A model generated the notes under the pieces. It did not search any database. It saw only the letters and a program-made list of their open reading frames with translations, and was not told the DNA's origin. DNA of 64,000 bases, taken from Arenicola marina. Lineage: Eukaryota > Annelida > Polychaeta > Arenicolidae. Positions 45,621 to 58,049 of this stretch are shown piece by piece. Location: contig OZ025252.1 in assembly GCA_964019135.1 (NCBI GenBank), forward strand, positions 10,122,823 to 10,186,822, written 5' to 3'. Position 1 is the first letter of the stretch. Every line of letters begins with the position of its first letter. Made by a program: the position numbers and the translations under genes.

Positions 45621-46546
45621 GCTACTAGAAAAAAACGATCGAATACCAGTGATATCCTAATGCACTGCAACCTACTGGAAGTAGCAGTATACCTTTTAGG
45701 GACGTTTATTCGACTTATTCTCCTCTCCACACGCGTTCTGTTTCCCAGTGCCCCAGGACATACAACCGACTTCACATCGTTACGCGGTAAAACATAGAAC
45801 TACACTGTAGCGACGTGTCAAACTACTGCGTGTAAAGTGCCATCATAGATCGCAGAATTAAAACCATAAAGAATTAGCAAAACTAATTATACGAGACATG
45901 ATTTGTTTCTCACAAAAGAAACCAAATAAATTGACTTTCACAAATACGCGGATGGATACAATATTAAAGCCGTAGAACTAATTTTGAAAGTTGGTTTCGT
46001 TGACTGCGAATAAACTCTCTCGTCATATCCACGGACAAATGTTCTTGGATATTCTTTTTGTACATTTTGTTTGGTCATCACATTGTTACATGTACTTTCT
46101 CCAGGTTTGCCTACGCAGTTGTCTACAAGTTGTGTCCACGAATTTTAAACCTTACACGGGGAAAGACATAAAGGATCACAAAGGCCAGGTCCGGGAATTT
46201 TGACTGTTCATTTGAGGCCACCGTACATCCACTCCGCTGTCTTTATCTATTGTAACACTTCATCTCATGTTGTGCCTCAAGACGATGCCACAATGACAAA
46301 GACGATTCACTGCTTACCACGTTGTTCTTATTAAGTTAAGCACATAAAGACTTCACGTAAAATAATGCGACAAGTCGCGAATGAGTTTTCAATTTGACTG
46401 ATAATAGGTGTTTCACTTAAAGGACGCTATACTATCAAACGCTGGCGAGACCAAACTCCACCGCATAGTGGCGCTCCCAGCACTTTTATCCCCGATCTCC
46501 CGACAGAGGGCGTTACGCTTGAGCCATCTCTGTCCCACGTCAAATA
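45621..46546. other. region upstream of RCOR (promoter side)
   Basis: Expected to hold the RCOR promoter and any 5' UTR exon. I see no TATA box at a fixed distance or other site that I can defend. Confidence 0.4.
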
Positions 46547-49500
46547 GGGCTATAAAGTCTCGTTCGATTAGACTTCCGGTTTACTCATTTTGGGGACAAA
46601 CAAACGAAGCACGTGTTCGGAACGAGTTTAGAATCTCTGCGCACACTGGTATCCTGACTATCTGTGACGTAGGCGTGACGTGTATGTTACGCAAAGAGAG
46701 AGACTGGGAACCAGACTACCTGCGCAAAAGCCAGGCGCCGAGGGGTGGGTCCACTGCGGAAAGCCTAGCGCAATGATTAAGAATATTTAAGAAATATAGC
46801 TTCACAAAACGGATAGATGACATATTTTTTATTCGTTTACGCCATCACAGTGACGAATATTTGTTATGACGGGACAATACGACTGAGAAACTAACGTTTT
46901 TTTGCATTTCCTACGAAAACGAGGCATTATGACGTCACACAGATTCTCCCTGGTGACAACGTTGGCGCAACGCTTCAAACAGAAAACTTAAAAAATGAAG
47001 AAACTTGGTCTTTTCGTGATCCAAAAATGATACGAAAACATCCAACTGGTCTTATTTTATCTTTACCATGTTTTTTAATGACGCACCCGTGTGTTGTTAC
47101 TCCATGCACTGCACATTTTGACAGCGGAATGGTTAAGTCGCTCACTTCCTCTCGCCATTTTTGTTACCGCGGAGGCACGCGAAACTCTGTGACGTCACTC
47201 TCTGTTTGGTGAACTTGCGAAAGCCCGGGTGCAGGGCTAAATTTAGAACGTTATTTTTAGCTTTCGAGTGTTTTGAAGACGGATTTTTCCTTGTATATTC
47301 CCAAAGTTCTGCGCTTCATCGCCTCCAGATATTTTAACGTATATCTCCCATAGCCATGTTTAGTGAAATGGTACTCATAGTCTTTAGAATAAACCTGGAA
47401 AGAAATTGACTTCCAGCTGCCTATGCTTCAACATGGAGCACGTGTGTTTGTTTGTCCCCAAAACTGAAGTCTCGCGGCCCGATCGCGAGAACTGTATAGC
47501 CCTATTTAAGCATCAGAATTATCCTTCATGCGCGAAAATTGAAATTAATCTAATCAAAGATAAATTCGCAGTTTGGCGTTAAATACACCACTGTTTAGCA
47601 TTTACTGTCCCACTGGTACCATACCTGACAAATACATTTGATTTTGATTCTGTTCAGTTTGCAGAACGGGATCTGAAGAGTCCATCCGGATCTTAGGGGT
47701 CAAATTGGGATACTAGGGATCGAATCCGGATCCAAGAGGTCCATCTGGATCAATGTGGATCCTAAGTGTCAAATCGGGATCCTAAGGGTCAAATCAGGAT
47801 CAGTAAGGTCAATCGGGATACTAGGAGTCGAACACAGATTCTAAGGGTCAAATTCAGATTCTAGGTGTTCAATCCGGATCTGCGTCAGGTGAAATTTCTC
47901 ACGATCGGGCCGCGAGACTTCAGTTTTGGGGACAAACAAACACACGTGCTCTATGTTGAAGTATAGGCAGCTATAAGTCAATTTCTTTCCAGGTTTATTC
48001 TAAAGACTATGAGTACCATTTACCTAAACATGGTTATGGGAGATATACGTTTGTTAGAACCCAAACCGTCATAGTGACCAAAACGTCATACCTTGGTAGA
48101 ATGAAATATAGTTTAAAGTTTAATTTGAACCATCCCGGTTATCGCTCACACAACCCTGCGTGGCGTTTCTGAAGGAGACAGGGCGGGGCCACTCGGGGCT
48201 AAAGGTTTGATTGATTGACAATTAGAGACCTCTTGGAGGCCGAAATTTGCGAATTAAGGCGCAGGAAAATAAGGAAATCTAAGGTTTCTTAGAATAGAAG
48301 GTTCCAAGGGATGGACCCGGAGGAAGGGGGCGGGGGCGCTACCCATATTCCATCTTTTATGAAAGCACTTAAATATATCTGAAACTGAAGAGTTACTAAA
48401 TCGGAGGGTGGGGGGGCAGTGGATGAGGTAGGGGGGGGGGGCGTGAACAGGGGAGGGGAGGAAGGGTGATGTGCATAGGTGGGGGGGGGGCGTGAACAGG
48501 GGAGGGGAGGAAGGGTGATGTGCATAGGTGGGGGGGGGGGAGTTGCCATTCACGCGCCAGGTGGCGATGGGAGACCGCCGCGCATTCGCGCCGGCAAAAG
48601 CGTTACCCCCAAGAAGCGTTACCCCCAAGGAAAGTTACATCAAACCGTGCCCCTTCCTACTACTCTCGTGGGTCACATTGCCTTCCCGTGGGTCACATTG
48701 CCTTCCCGTGGGTCACATTGCCTTCCCGTAGGTCACATTACCTTCTCGTGGATCACATTGCTTTCCGTCGGTCATATTGCTTTCTCGTGGGTCACATTGG
48801 CTTCTCGTGGGTCACATTGCGTTAAAGAAAATGCCCATGTATGTACGAGGCGCAAGTGGAGATGATATCTTGTCAATAATGAGTAGTTCCTCCTGCCGGT
48901 CAATGATACTTTACCGACTGCACCAACCTGGACTACTTCCTCCTGCCGGTCAATGATACTTCACCGACTGTACCAACCTGGAGTAGTTCTTCCTGCAGGT
49001 CAATGATACTTCACCGACTGCACTGCCTCATATATTCATAGCCCCCGTCAACAGACACTGCGATCGAGGCACAGTGTGAAACTGTACATTTACTCCTAGA
49101 TGGCTCAGACCGTGTGATCTGACGTTTTCGTCACTATGACGTTTTGGGCCCTAACATACGTTAACATATTTGTAGGCGATGAAGCGCAGAACTTTGGGAA
49201 TATACAAGGAAAAAGCCGTCTTCAAAACACTCGAAAGCTAAAAATAACGTCCTAAATTTAGCCCTGCACCCGGGCGTTCGGAAGTTCCTCAAATAGCGAG
49301 TGACGTCACAGAGTTTCGCGTGCCTCCGCGGTAAGAAAAATGGCGAGAGCAAGTGATCGACTTAACCATTCCGCTGTCAAAATGTGCAGTGCATGGAGTA
49401 ACAACACACGGATGCGTCATTAAACCACATGGTATAGATAAAATAAGACCAGTTGGATGTTTCCGTATCACTTTTGGATCACGAAAAAACCAAGTTTCTT

Positions 49501-49952
49501 CATTTTTGTAAGTTTTCTGTTTGAAGCGTTGCGCCAACGTTGTCACCGGGGAGAATCCGTGTGACGTCATAATGCCTTGTGTTCGTACTAAATGCAAAAA
49601 AGCGTTAATTTCTCAGCCGTATTGTCCCGTCGTAACAAATATTCGTCATTGTGATGGCGCAAACGAATAAAAAATATGTTATCTCTCCGTTTTGTGAAGC
49701 TATATTTCTTAAATATTCTTAATCATATCGCTAGGTTTTCCGCAATAGACCCAGCCCTCGGCGCCTGGCTTTTGCGCAGGTAGTCTGGTTCCCAGTCTCT
49801 CTCTTTGCGTAACATACACGTCACGCCTACTTCACAGATAGTCAGGATACCAGGGTGAGCAGAGATTCTAAACTCGTTCCGAACACGTGCTTCGTTTGTT
49901 TGTCCCACAAATGAGTAAACCGGAAGTCTAAGCGAACGAGACTTTATAGCCC
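46547..49952. mobile_element. foldback-type transposon with arms of about 0.95 kb
   Basis: The left arm (46547 to about 47485) and the right arm (about 47902 to 49952, less a 1.1-kb insertion) are inverted copies starting GGGCTATAAAGTCTCGTTCG, flanked by TA. The middle (about 47486-47901) has degenerate repeats of GGATCCTAAGGGTCAAAT. No transposase is seen. The open frames in the arms are mirror images of each other and not genes. Confidence 0.9.
48053..49155. mobile_element. TIR element copy A inside the foldback arm
   Basis: Ends GTTAGAACCCAAACCGTCAT and, inverted, GTTAGGGCCCAAAACGTCAT, flanked by ATACGTTT and ATACGTTA (8-bp duplication, one mismatch). The opposite foldback arm shows the uninterrupted site (AACGTAT at about 47337). 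Compared with copy B it has about 600 bp of extra tandem repeats: a G-rich 60-bp unit (48400-48540), a 20-bp GTGGGTCACATTGCCTTCCC unit (48660-48825) and a 54-bp unit (48885-49021). Confidence 0.88.
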
Positions 49953-51754
49953 TATAACTCAGTCGATAGTGCATGTCGTCGTCGGTCTTTAAATGTTCCA
50001 GTTGGACGCTTGACGGTCTCTTTAAGTATGGCTCCATGGTATCGGGAGGGTGAAGGCCTCCCTATTTAATGGTTCCGGGATAGGCTGCTGTCCGATTTCC
50101 CATGGAATAAACAGGTCAACTGGTCTCCTCCCCCATGAAATGTGGATGAAGATAGAAGCATGAGTGTTGACATGTGTGAGTAGGCCTATTTCATGCTGGC
50201 GTCTGAAAGGAAAGAGCTGATGATCACTGATAACCTTCTTAATAGACACCCATAATATCCACTTTGTGCATACCGTCTTATTTTACATTTAAAGTCTTCC
50301 ACACGACGTCTGTATTTTAATTGATAAACGTAAATGAAAGATCCGTAAGAATTGCAATAATTCAATGTAAAATGAACGAACCCATTTATTGATAAACCAT
50401 GATTCCGCTAAGTTATAAAGTTGGATAAATAAAGGTCGGTTGCAATGAAGATGTTGCTCTCACATTTTATAATATTTAATAAAATTTAACGACGTATAGT
50501 CGCCTATACAATGGACTCCAACATGTTTGATATAAATCTGCTTTTCTTGGGGGATTGATCAGTCGTATACATCTCTCATTTACAATAACACGGTGCAAAT
50601 GACGGTGAGAATGTTTAATTAAAAATTCATTTACTTAAATATGCGTTTCGGTGTTTTCCCGTGAGCATGTCATTTTGGGCAAATTTTGACAATGCCGTTT
50701 CAAGTTAAGTCCTATATTTAAGGCAAAACATGCTACATATATGATGTCATGTCATTTATATTGAAAATGTACGTTACAAGGCTCCTAGCGCAGCTATATG
50801 CATCTAATTGTTCTCTGGCGTAATGCATTCCGTGTCCAGCATTGTAATGTCCGGTGTAGCATGATAATCTGTCCGGCGTGATTAAAGTTGCATGTCGAGT
50901 TGTTTCCCGACTAAGCCCAGGTGAAATTTATATCAAGATTTGCAGAAAACTCGATTGTTCCATTTCATAAATTCAGAAACCTGATAAACCTCGCCGTTTC
51001 GGCTGTGGTGTGGCAAACGTGTCTATCCCGCGACACCACAGGACTCTGTCGCGGCACTGCTACTTATAACAAAGCCTCGCGAAGCACACAAACTGATGAT
51101 GTTTACCACTGAAATGAAAATTTGTGGTAAGTTGATATCACGGGCAAGGCAAAGAGACACTATTTGGCAGTCTGGCATGGGTGGAGTATAGACAAAACCA
51201 ATCTTGAATGATTCAAGGACTGATTCTTATTTGTATTTTGACTTCTTTAGTTTTGGCGGGAAAGAGCTCCACATGCAACTTAAAGTGTCCGGGGGTCTAA
51301 TGCGCGTGCGCAGCGCATGCGCATCCGATGGAAATGCCGCGTGCTGTGATAACTTGTCCGGGTGTTATTCGTCATTAGGAACTCGCTGATTATGGTAGAG
51401 TGGAGAACATAAGCGTGGGTCTCGTGGTAAATGAAATGCCACGAGATCCACAATTATCAATAGGAAAATATCTATCCTGAGGGACAAAGTGACAATAAGA
51501 AGCGGTCCCTCGGGCGATGTTGTCTGGAAGATATCATTTGACTAACATAATTTAAATTGAAGCAATGAAGGGCCGCTGAGAAACGCGACTCACTAGGTCG
51601 AAACTGAGCTATACCTTAGTGTCAATAGTGATTTCATTTTTGTAAGGGTTTACTAGGCCTAATAACAGTGCCAGTAATGGTGTTTTATACGTAGCTAGGA
51701 TAATTCAGAAGGGTCTCTCATGGGCTAGCTTTACCTTAGCTTTGACAACAATAC
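49953..51754. other. intergenic, with one short dispersed repeat
   Basis: Apart from the repeat at 50033-50113 I see nothing supported. Open frames are under 80 codons and unrecognised. Confidence 0.6.
50033..50113. repeat. 81-bp dispersed repeat, copy 1
   Basis: Begins TCCATGGTATCGGGAGGGTG and ends GATTTCCCATGGAATAAACA. The ends are inverted around CCATGG. It recurs at 58050-58130 with one mismatch. Confidence 0.85.
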
Positions 51755-52570
51755 TGTAGAGAGATTTGATAGGGCTAGACGTAGGTTTCAGTGTTAATGG
51801 GAATAGCAGCAGTACGTAGAGCGGTGGTGGACGGCGGGGTCGAGCAGTGGGTGGGGGTCGACAAGTAGGTCGGGGTCAACCGGGGGGGTCACCGGGAGTG
51901 AGTGGCAGCAACAGGCGGACGCTCTCGGGAGAGGGTGGTGACAAGCCCCAAGGTTGGGGTGGTACCCCCAACTTAGCGAGGGGGTGAATCCTGGGTTGGG
52001 GTGGTACCCCCAACTTAGGGGAGGGGCGAGTCTCCGGGTTGGGGTGGTACCCCCAACTTAGCGAGGGGGTGAATCCCTGGGTTTGGGTGGTACCCCCAAC
52101 TTAGGGGAGGGGCGAGTCTCCGGGTTGGGGTGGTACCCCCAACTTAGCGAGGGGGTGAATCCTGGGTTGGGGTGGTACCCCCAACTTAGGGGAGGGGCGA
52201 GTCTCCGGGTTGGGGTGGTACCCCCAACTTAGCGAGGGGGTGAATCCCTGGGTTGGGGTGGTACCCCCAACTTGAGGGAGGGGTGAATCCCTGGGTTGGG
52301 GTGGTACCCCTAACTTAGGGGAGGGGAGAGGCCCCAAGTTGGGGTGGTACCCCCAACTTGAGGGAGGGGAGAGGACCCGATGTAAGGATGTATAAATAGA
52401 GGGGGACAGCGAGTAGAGGGAGAGCTAGGAAGGAGCGAGAACTAGAGCTAGGATTAGAACTAGAAAACCAGAGAGAAGATTGATACATGGAATATTTTAG
52501 CGAAATAAAACTCAGAAAAGGAACGACATGTATTGGAATTTACTGTGCGGCCCGGCGAAAGAACTTTACA
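51755..52570 (+). repeat. 5' LTR
   Basis: Contains about nine 41-45-bp units with the inverted core GTTGGGGTGGTACCCCCAAC (51951-52365), then a TATA-like TATAAATA at about 52391 and AATAAA at about 52503, giving the usual U3-R order. Confidence 0.92.
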
Positions 52571-53267
52571 AATTGGTGTCAGAAGTGGGATCGGAACTTT
52601 AACACGCAGTGGATACTTGGATTGGTTTTTACCTGAGGATTAGCAGGAAAATGTTGGTCATCAACGCGTTTGAGTGCAGCGAGTGCTTTGCTTTGCTGCC
52701 TAGGCTGGAATTTCCTCACGAATGTCCTTGCGTGGAACGATAATTTACTGACGTTTGCAAGATAGCGATGCGCATCTTCGTACATCTATTGAAGAATCAC
52801 AAGGATATGAATGTGCAGTTGGTCATCCACGAAGCCGGTGTGTGCTGACCCTGTTTTCATCTGCTGAAGGGGCTGACATAAGAAATATCGAAGATGCCGC
52901 CAAAAAGGGACAATAAGGAACGGGAACCCGAGGGGAGCGAGGAGGCTGCCGCCTCCGCTGCGGAAAGGGCGCTTAGGGGCGAGATGGAGGCGCTTAGGTC
53001 AGAATTAGCAGAGCAAAGGCGTCTAAAGGATATCGCCGTGGCGGAGGCCGGGGATATAGTGGCAGCGGCTAAGCGCCAGACCGATTCGGCGGAACAGCGG
53101 GCCGATTCGGCGGGAGCGGGCCGATTCGGCGGAACAGCGGGCCGAAGCAAGGCTGGCGGCAGCAACGGGCGCCCCGATGGCCGAGGTGCGGTGCTTCGTT
53201 TGTCAGGAGCTGGGCCACTACGCCCGCTCCTGTCCGAGAGGGAGTGACGGCGAGGAGATCGGCGATA

Positions 53268-54844
53268 GTGGAGCAGATAAGTGAAAAAATCGTTCAGTTT
53301 GTGAGACAAGCACCAAATTTGGCAAGGACGTTCCCCTGGGTCTAGTTTATAAAAAAAGCCCGTTAGCCACTTAAAAATGCAAAATGGCGGCCATTTTTTA
53401 AGATGGCCGCCATTTTCATCATAAAAATACGATTTTCGCCGTTAAAATTGACTGAGTAGTCCAACTTTAAAGATTTTCATGTCGATTTATATGTTTTAGA
53501 CCCCGCCAAAACCGAATTTCCAGATCTTAAAATCAAAATGGCTACCATTTTTCAAGATGGCCGCCATTTTACCATAAAAATACGATTTTCGCCGTTAAAG
53601 TAGACTGAGTGGTCCGATTTTAATGATTTTGATGTCGATTTATATGTTTTAGACCACGCCAAAACCAAATTTCCAGATCTTAAACCAGGCAGGGTGCATA
53701 TGGGGCCAGGCAGCGTGCGAGACTGATACACGAAGTTCTGCTGACTAGGGATGGACGAAACAAGGTGAAACGTGGCAGACCTTCTGGACAAAGCTTCCAC
53801 CAATTGCACAGATGACAAAATGTGGCTGCAAAACAGAATGCTGTAGCAGGTGCAAGTGCTATCGTTTTGGTTTTACTCTGCACAGCTTTGTGCAGTTGCA
53901 GATGTGAGAACTAGCCCGCATTGTCGTGGATAGTTTCAGTGGATCATATTAACTCCCAAGAATGACACGTGGGCAACGCATGCCATAGATAATAGTTATC
54001 TTATCGGGCATATGGCCTCATATGGACAGAATAAATGATAATTAAGTGCATATTGGCATTCTGTTAGCGCCAAAACATAGACACGGTTTCTGTGCAGATC
54101 AAGGGCACTTTACTTAGTATCCTTTAAATAGTGCGGGACATTTTATTTTATTCTATGTTAAACTGGTATTCATCTTGTAATATTGTATGACTCTATATAT
54201 GTACTTTTTGGAAATAAACGATATTGAAATGGTATAACAGTTCTCTGATGACCTTAAGATCTGCTAATTCGGGTTTGTCGTGGTCTAAAACATATAAATC
54301 GACATCAAAATAACTAAAGTCGGACTACTCAGTCAACTTTAATGGCGAAAATCATATTTTTATGATGAAATTGGCGGCCATCTTATCTTCAAAAATGGCA
54401 GCCATTTCGATTTTAAGACCTGGAAATTCGTTTTTAGCGTGGTCTAAAACATATAAATCGACATCAAAATCATTAAAGTCGGACTACTCATTGAACTTTA
54501 ACGGCGAAAATCGTATTTTTATGATGAAATTGGCGGCCATCTTATCTTCAAAAATGGCAGCCATTTTGATTTTAAGATCTGCAATTCGGTTTTAGCGTGG
54601 TCTATAACACATAAATCGACATCAAAAATCATTAAAGTCGGACTACTCAGTCAACTTTAACAGCGAAAATCGTATTTTTATGGTGAAAATGGCGGCCATC
54701 TTAAAAAATGGCCGCCATTTCGGAAATTTGAGTGGCCAACGGGCTTTTTTAGAAAACTAGTCCCAGGGGAACGTCTATGCCAAATTTGGTGCTTGTCTCA
54801 CAATGTGAACGATTCCGCTAAAAAAACACCCTTATCTGCTCCAC
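53268..54844. mobile_element. TIR DNA transposon inside the LTR element, 1.58 kb
   Basis: Inverted ends GTGGAGCAGATAAG, flanked by TA, extend inward for hundreds of bases with repeats of ATGGCGGCCATTTT and AAAATACGATTTTCGCCGTT. A Cys-rich fragment on the + strand at about 53815-53870 reads TKCGCKTECCSRCKCYRFG, followed by AATAAA near 54215. It may be the tail of a former element protein. No transposase core is seen. Confidence 0.85.
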
Positions 54845-56440
54845 TACGAGCGGCGCGGCGAGCGGCGCGGCGAGCGGCGCGGCGAGCGGCGCGGCGAGCG
54901 GCCGGCCAGCGACTCCACCTTCCACCAGGGAAACTAGAAGAGGCCGGCCCTACCGGCCAGTCGTCGGCCCTGGTTGCGAAGGATTGTGTAGGAAGGTACG
55001 AGTTGGGGTCGTCCTTCAGGGAAGTAGATGAGGATATACCACTAAAGGCACGGAGGGTCGGCGTGTCGCAGGTGCCGAAAACGCGGGCGTACGGCGCAGA
55101 CGAGGCGCGCCCCGCAAGGAGAAGTGTGTTTGTTGTGATGTTTGTGTTTGTTGTGCTGTTTGTGTTTGTTGTGCTGTTTGTGTTTGTGTGGTGGTGCGGC
55201 GTCATGTCCTGGGTGGGATTTGGCTGCCAGGAGGTTGTGAGGTGTGGCGCCGAGGGACGTGGCTGGGTGTGGCGGCTCTGTCGTTGGAGTCAGGTCAAGT
55301 GGCGGGGTATGACGCACAGGGAGCGCGATGTGAAACCCCGTGAGCCTACTCCGGCTTTAGGGGAGAGATCCACCGCGAAGGAGAGCCACGAGCCGAGGAG
55401 TAAACCTGTGCTGCCGCGGGACCGGGCTGGATGTCGAAGAGTGACGCGTGGGGAAAAGGGCGGAATGTCCGAGTACCCGCATCAATCTTTAAGTGGGAGA
55501 TTGTCACTAACGACGGATAAGGTGCCGGTCTGCAATATGTCGAGAAGGACAAGGCAGCGGGATGTAGTCCGTCACCAAGACATAAAGCCCGGCGACGCAG
55601 ATGCGTTGTCACGGATACCGTGCGACCCGAGCGAGTGTGATTGCTTCGATGGAGACAAGGTGCTGACCGAGTTACCTTGCGGCGGATGTGATGTTGGTTT
55701 GCAAAGGCACCGACCACGGTCGTCATCCTGTGAGTTGGATGACGTGAAGCCGCTAGGAGCTCAGAGGGTCAGCGTGTCTCAGGCATCAGCAATACGGGTC
55801 GGCGACGGGAAGGTGGCGCGCTCTGGGTGGGCGCGTGTAGTGGCTATGGTCATGGTCTGGCTGAGCTGCCTAGGTCGGCGGGTGGGACCCAGCGGCCAGA
55901 GGGCGAGAGATGGCCAGGAGGAGGGTTCGTTTAGTCGAGTCCGAAGGTGTAGTGGATCTATTTGGCGGGGTTTGAGGCGCATAAAGCGTGATGTGGCACC
56001 CCGAGGGTCGGCACCAGCCTTACGTGGGAGATCGGCCGAGAACGGAAGCCAGCAACGGAAGCGGGATGACGCGGACCAGCGGTTGGAAGGCCCAGGTCTG
56101 TCCTTTGGTGGGAGATCCACACCAGCTACCATTGATAATGCGGGTACAAGCTGCTTCGGGGAGCGGCGCAGGATGAAACGCGGCGACGGGACAGCCCTTC
56201 CCCCGGGCCAGGACCGCCATCAGGTGTGAGGCCAAGTTTGAGTTTAAAGTTTGAGAGATACAACCCCACTCAACGACAACAGGCGGTGGACATAGGCCGG
56301 TCTACTGATCTGACTGTGTGATCGACGGCGCGGCTAGATGATGACATCTTACGAACGAACTATGTTAATTGTATTTTGTGCATGAGTTGTCAAAAGTATG
56401 TGTCATGTCATCGGGAGATGCCAAGGCTAGTGGGAGATAG

Positions 56441-57170
56441 TGTAGAGAGATTTGATAGGGCTAGACGTAGGTTTCAGTGTTAATGAGAATAGCAGCAGTA
56501 CGTAGAGCGGTGGTGGACGGCGGGGTCGAGCAATGGGTGGGGGTCGACAAGTAGGTCGGGGTCAACCGGGGGGGTCACCGGGAGTGAGTGGCAGCGACAG
56601 GCGGACGCTCTCGGGAGAGGGTGGTGACAAGCTCCAAGGTTGGGGTGGTACCCCCAACTTAGCGAGGGGGTGAATCCTGGGTTGGGGTGGTACCCCGAAC
56701 TTAGGGGAGGGGCGAGTCTCCGGGTTGGGGTGGTTCCCCCAACTTAGCGAGGGGGTGAATCCTGGGTTGGGGTGGTACCCCCAACTTAGGGGAGGGGCGA
56801 GTCTCCGGGTTGGGGTGGTACCCCCAACTTAGCGAGGGGGTGAATCCCTGGGTTGGGGTGGTACCCCCAACTTGGGGGAGGGGTGAATCCCTGGGTTGAG
56901 GTGGTACCCCCAACTTAGGGGAGGGGAGAGGCCCCAAGTTGGGATGGTACCCCCAACTTGAGGGAGGGGAGAGGACCCGATGTAAGGATGTATAAATAGA
57001 GGGGGACAGCGAGTAGAGGGAGAGCTAGGAAGGAGCGAGAACTTGAGCTAGGACTAGAACTAGAAAACCAGAGAGAAGATTGATACATGGAATATTTTAG
57101 CGAAATAAAATTCAGAAAAGAAACGACATGTGTTGGAATTTACTGTGTGGCCCGGCGAAAGAACTTTACA
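56441..57170 (+). repeat. 3' LTR
   Basis: Near-identical to the 5' LTR, with about two fewer copies of the inverted-core unit (56637-56965). Confidence 0.92.
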
Positions 57171-57239
57171 ATACATTCATCTCGTGACAGGAGTTTTGAG
57201 CATCCACATGCGTGCCAAAGTGTGCAACACAATGGAGTG

Positions 57240-57728
57240 CAGGAGCGGATCTAGGAAGTTGCCAAGGGGGGGGGGGTGCTCTCTGAAAACTTCCGACCGA
57301 GGGGTGTGCTCTCTGAAAAACTTGCGACCGGGGGGGGGGGGGCAGGGTGCGGAGGGCGTGCTCAGAGGGGCTTTTTCGACACGGCGACACAGCGATTTTT
57401 AAAATCGACAACGCGACATTGGGGTTTTCTTAGAATCGACATGCGACATAAGACTTAGCGACACGCGACATGGAACTTTTCTTCAAATCGACACACGACA
57501 TGGACGTTTTCTTAAAATCGACACGCGACATGGACCTTTTTTTTAAATCGACACGCGACATGGCTACCCTTCCTCAGGGGCCCTAACAGTGTATGTTCAG
57601 GTTCCCAAGAGGGGTGAGGGGTGTTGCTCTCTGAAAACTTGCGACCGGGTGGGGGGGGGGGGCTGGGAGAACCGGACTTTAACAGTGTATGTTCCCCCCT
57701 AACCCCCCCCCCCCTAGATCCGCCACTA
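57240..57728. mobile_element. hAT-like MITE, 489 bp
   Basis: Ends CAGGAGCGGATCTAGG and CCTAGATCCGCCACTA, flanked by GGAGTG on both sides. Long G or C runs lie next to the ends. Inside, about four 36-bp units of CGACACGCGACATGGA are found at 57390-57562. No coding capacity. Confidence 0.85.
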
Positions 57729-57822
57729 GGAGTGGGCCACAAGTTGAGGGGTGGGGGGTGGCGCCTCTCGAGTGGGCCTCAAATGGGGGGAGGTCCTCGA
57801 GTGGGCCCTATAAGTGCTTACA

Positions 57823-57985
57823 GCAGGACTGAGGATGGTCGGACACATTATCACAGCGTGATTTCACCCGTGATAAGGTGTCCGACCCGAATAATGTCTC
57901 TGTCTGTTGCTCTAAGCAGGACTGAGGATGGTCGGACTGCCCCTAATGGCGCGATTTCACCCCCGATAAGGTGTCCGACCGGCAT
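57823..57985. repeat. two about 95-bp direct repeats with hairpin cores
   Basis: Each copy begins GCAGGACTGAGGATGGTCGG. In copy 1 the segment 57837-57887 can fold (GGTCGGACAC pairs with GTGTCCGACC, plus TATCAC with GTGATA). Copy 2 keeps only part of the stem. Confidence 0.8.
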
Positions 57986-58049
57986 CGGAACCAGCTTTCA
58001 TGCGAAGTCCTACTGTAGAACAGAACAGACAATCTGCGTGGCTTCCTCC

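Larger units (their letters stand above)
51755..57170 (+). mobile_element. fossil Ty3/gypsy-type LTR retrotransposon
   Basis: Two long terminal repeats (51755-52570, 816 bp; 56441-57170, 730 bp) start TGTAGAGAG and end CTTTACA. ATAC is duplicated outside (51751-51754, 57171-57174). Right after the 5' LTR is a primer-binding site, TGGTGTCAGAAGTGGG, which resembles the complement of a tRNA-Leu 3' end. Inside are a gag remnant with a CCHC zinc knuckle (CFVCQELGHYARSC, about 53190-53231) and a pol remnant with the DALSR motif at about 55600 that follows RNase H in Ty3/gypsy elements. The element is broken and reduced, with a large part of pol absent and a TIR element inserted. The LTRs differ mainly in repeat number, so insertion looks fairly recent. 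Confidence 0.9.

Noticed and set aside
46408-50037. Two similar 104-122-codon open frames in opposite directions
   Set aside because: They are the two arms of the foldback element, not a gene pair.
54793-56229. 478-codon open frame as a host gene
   Set aside because: It begins inside a TIR element and crosses into the pol remnant of the LTR fossil. It has no host-gene features.
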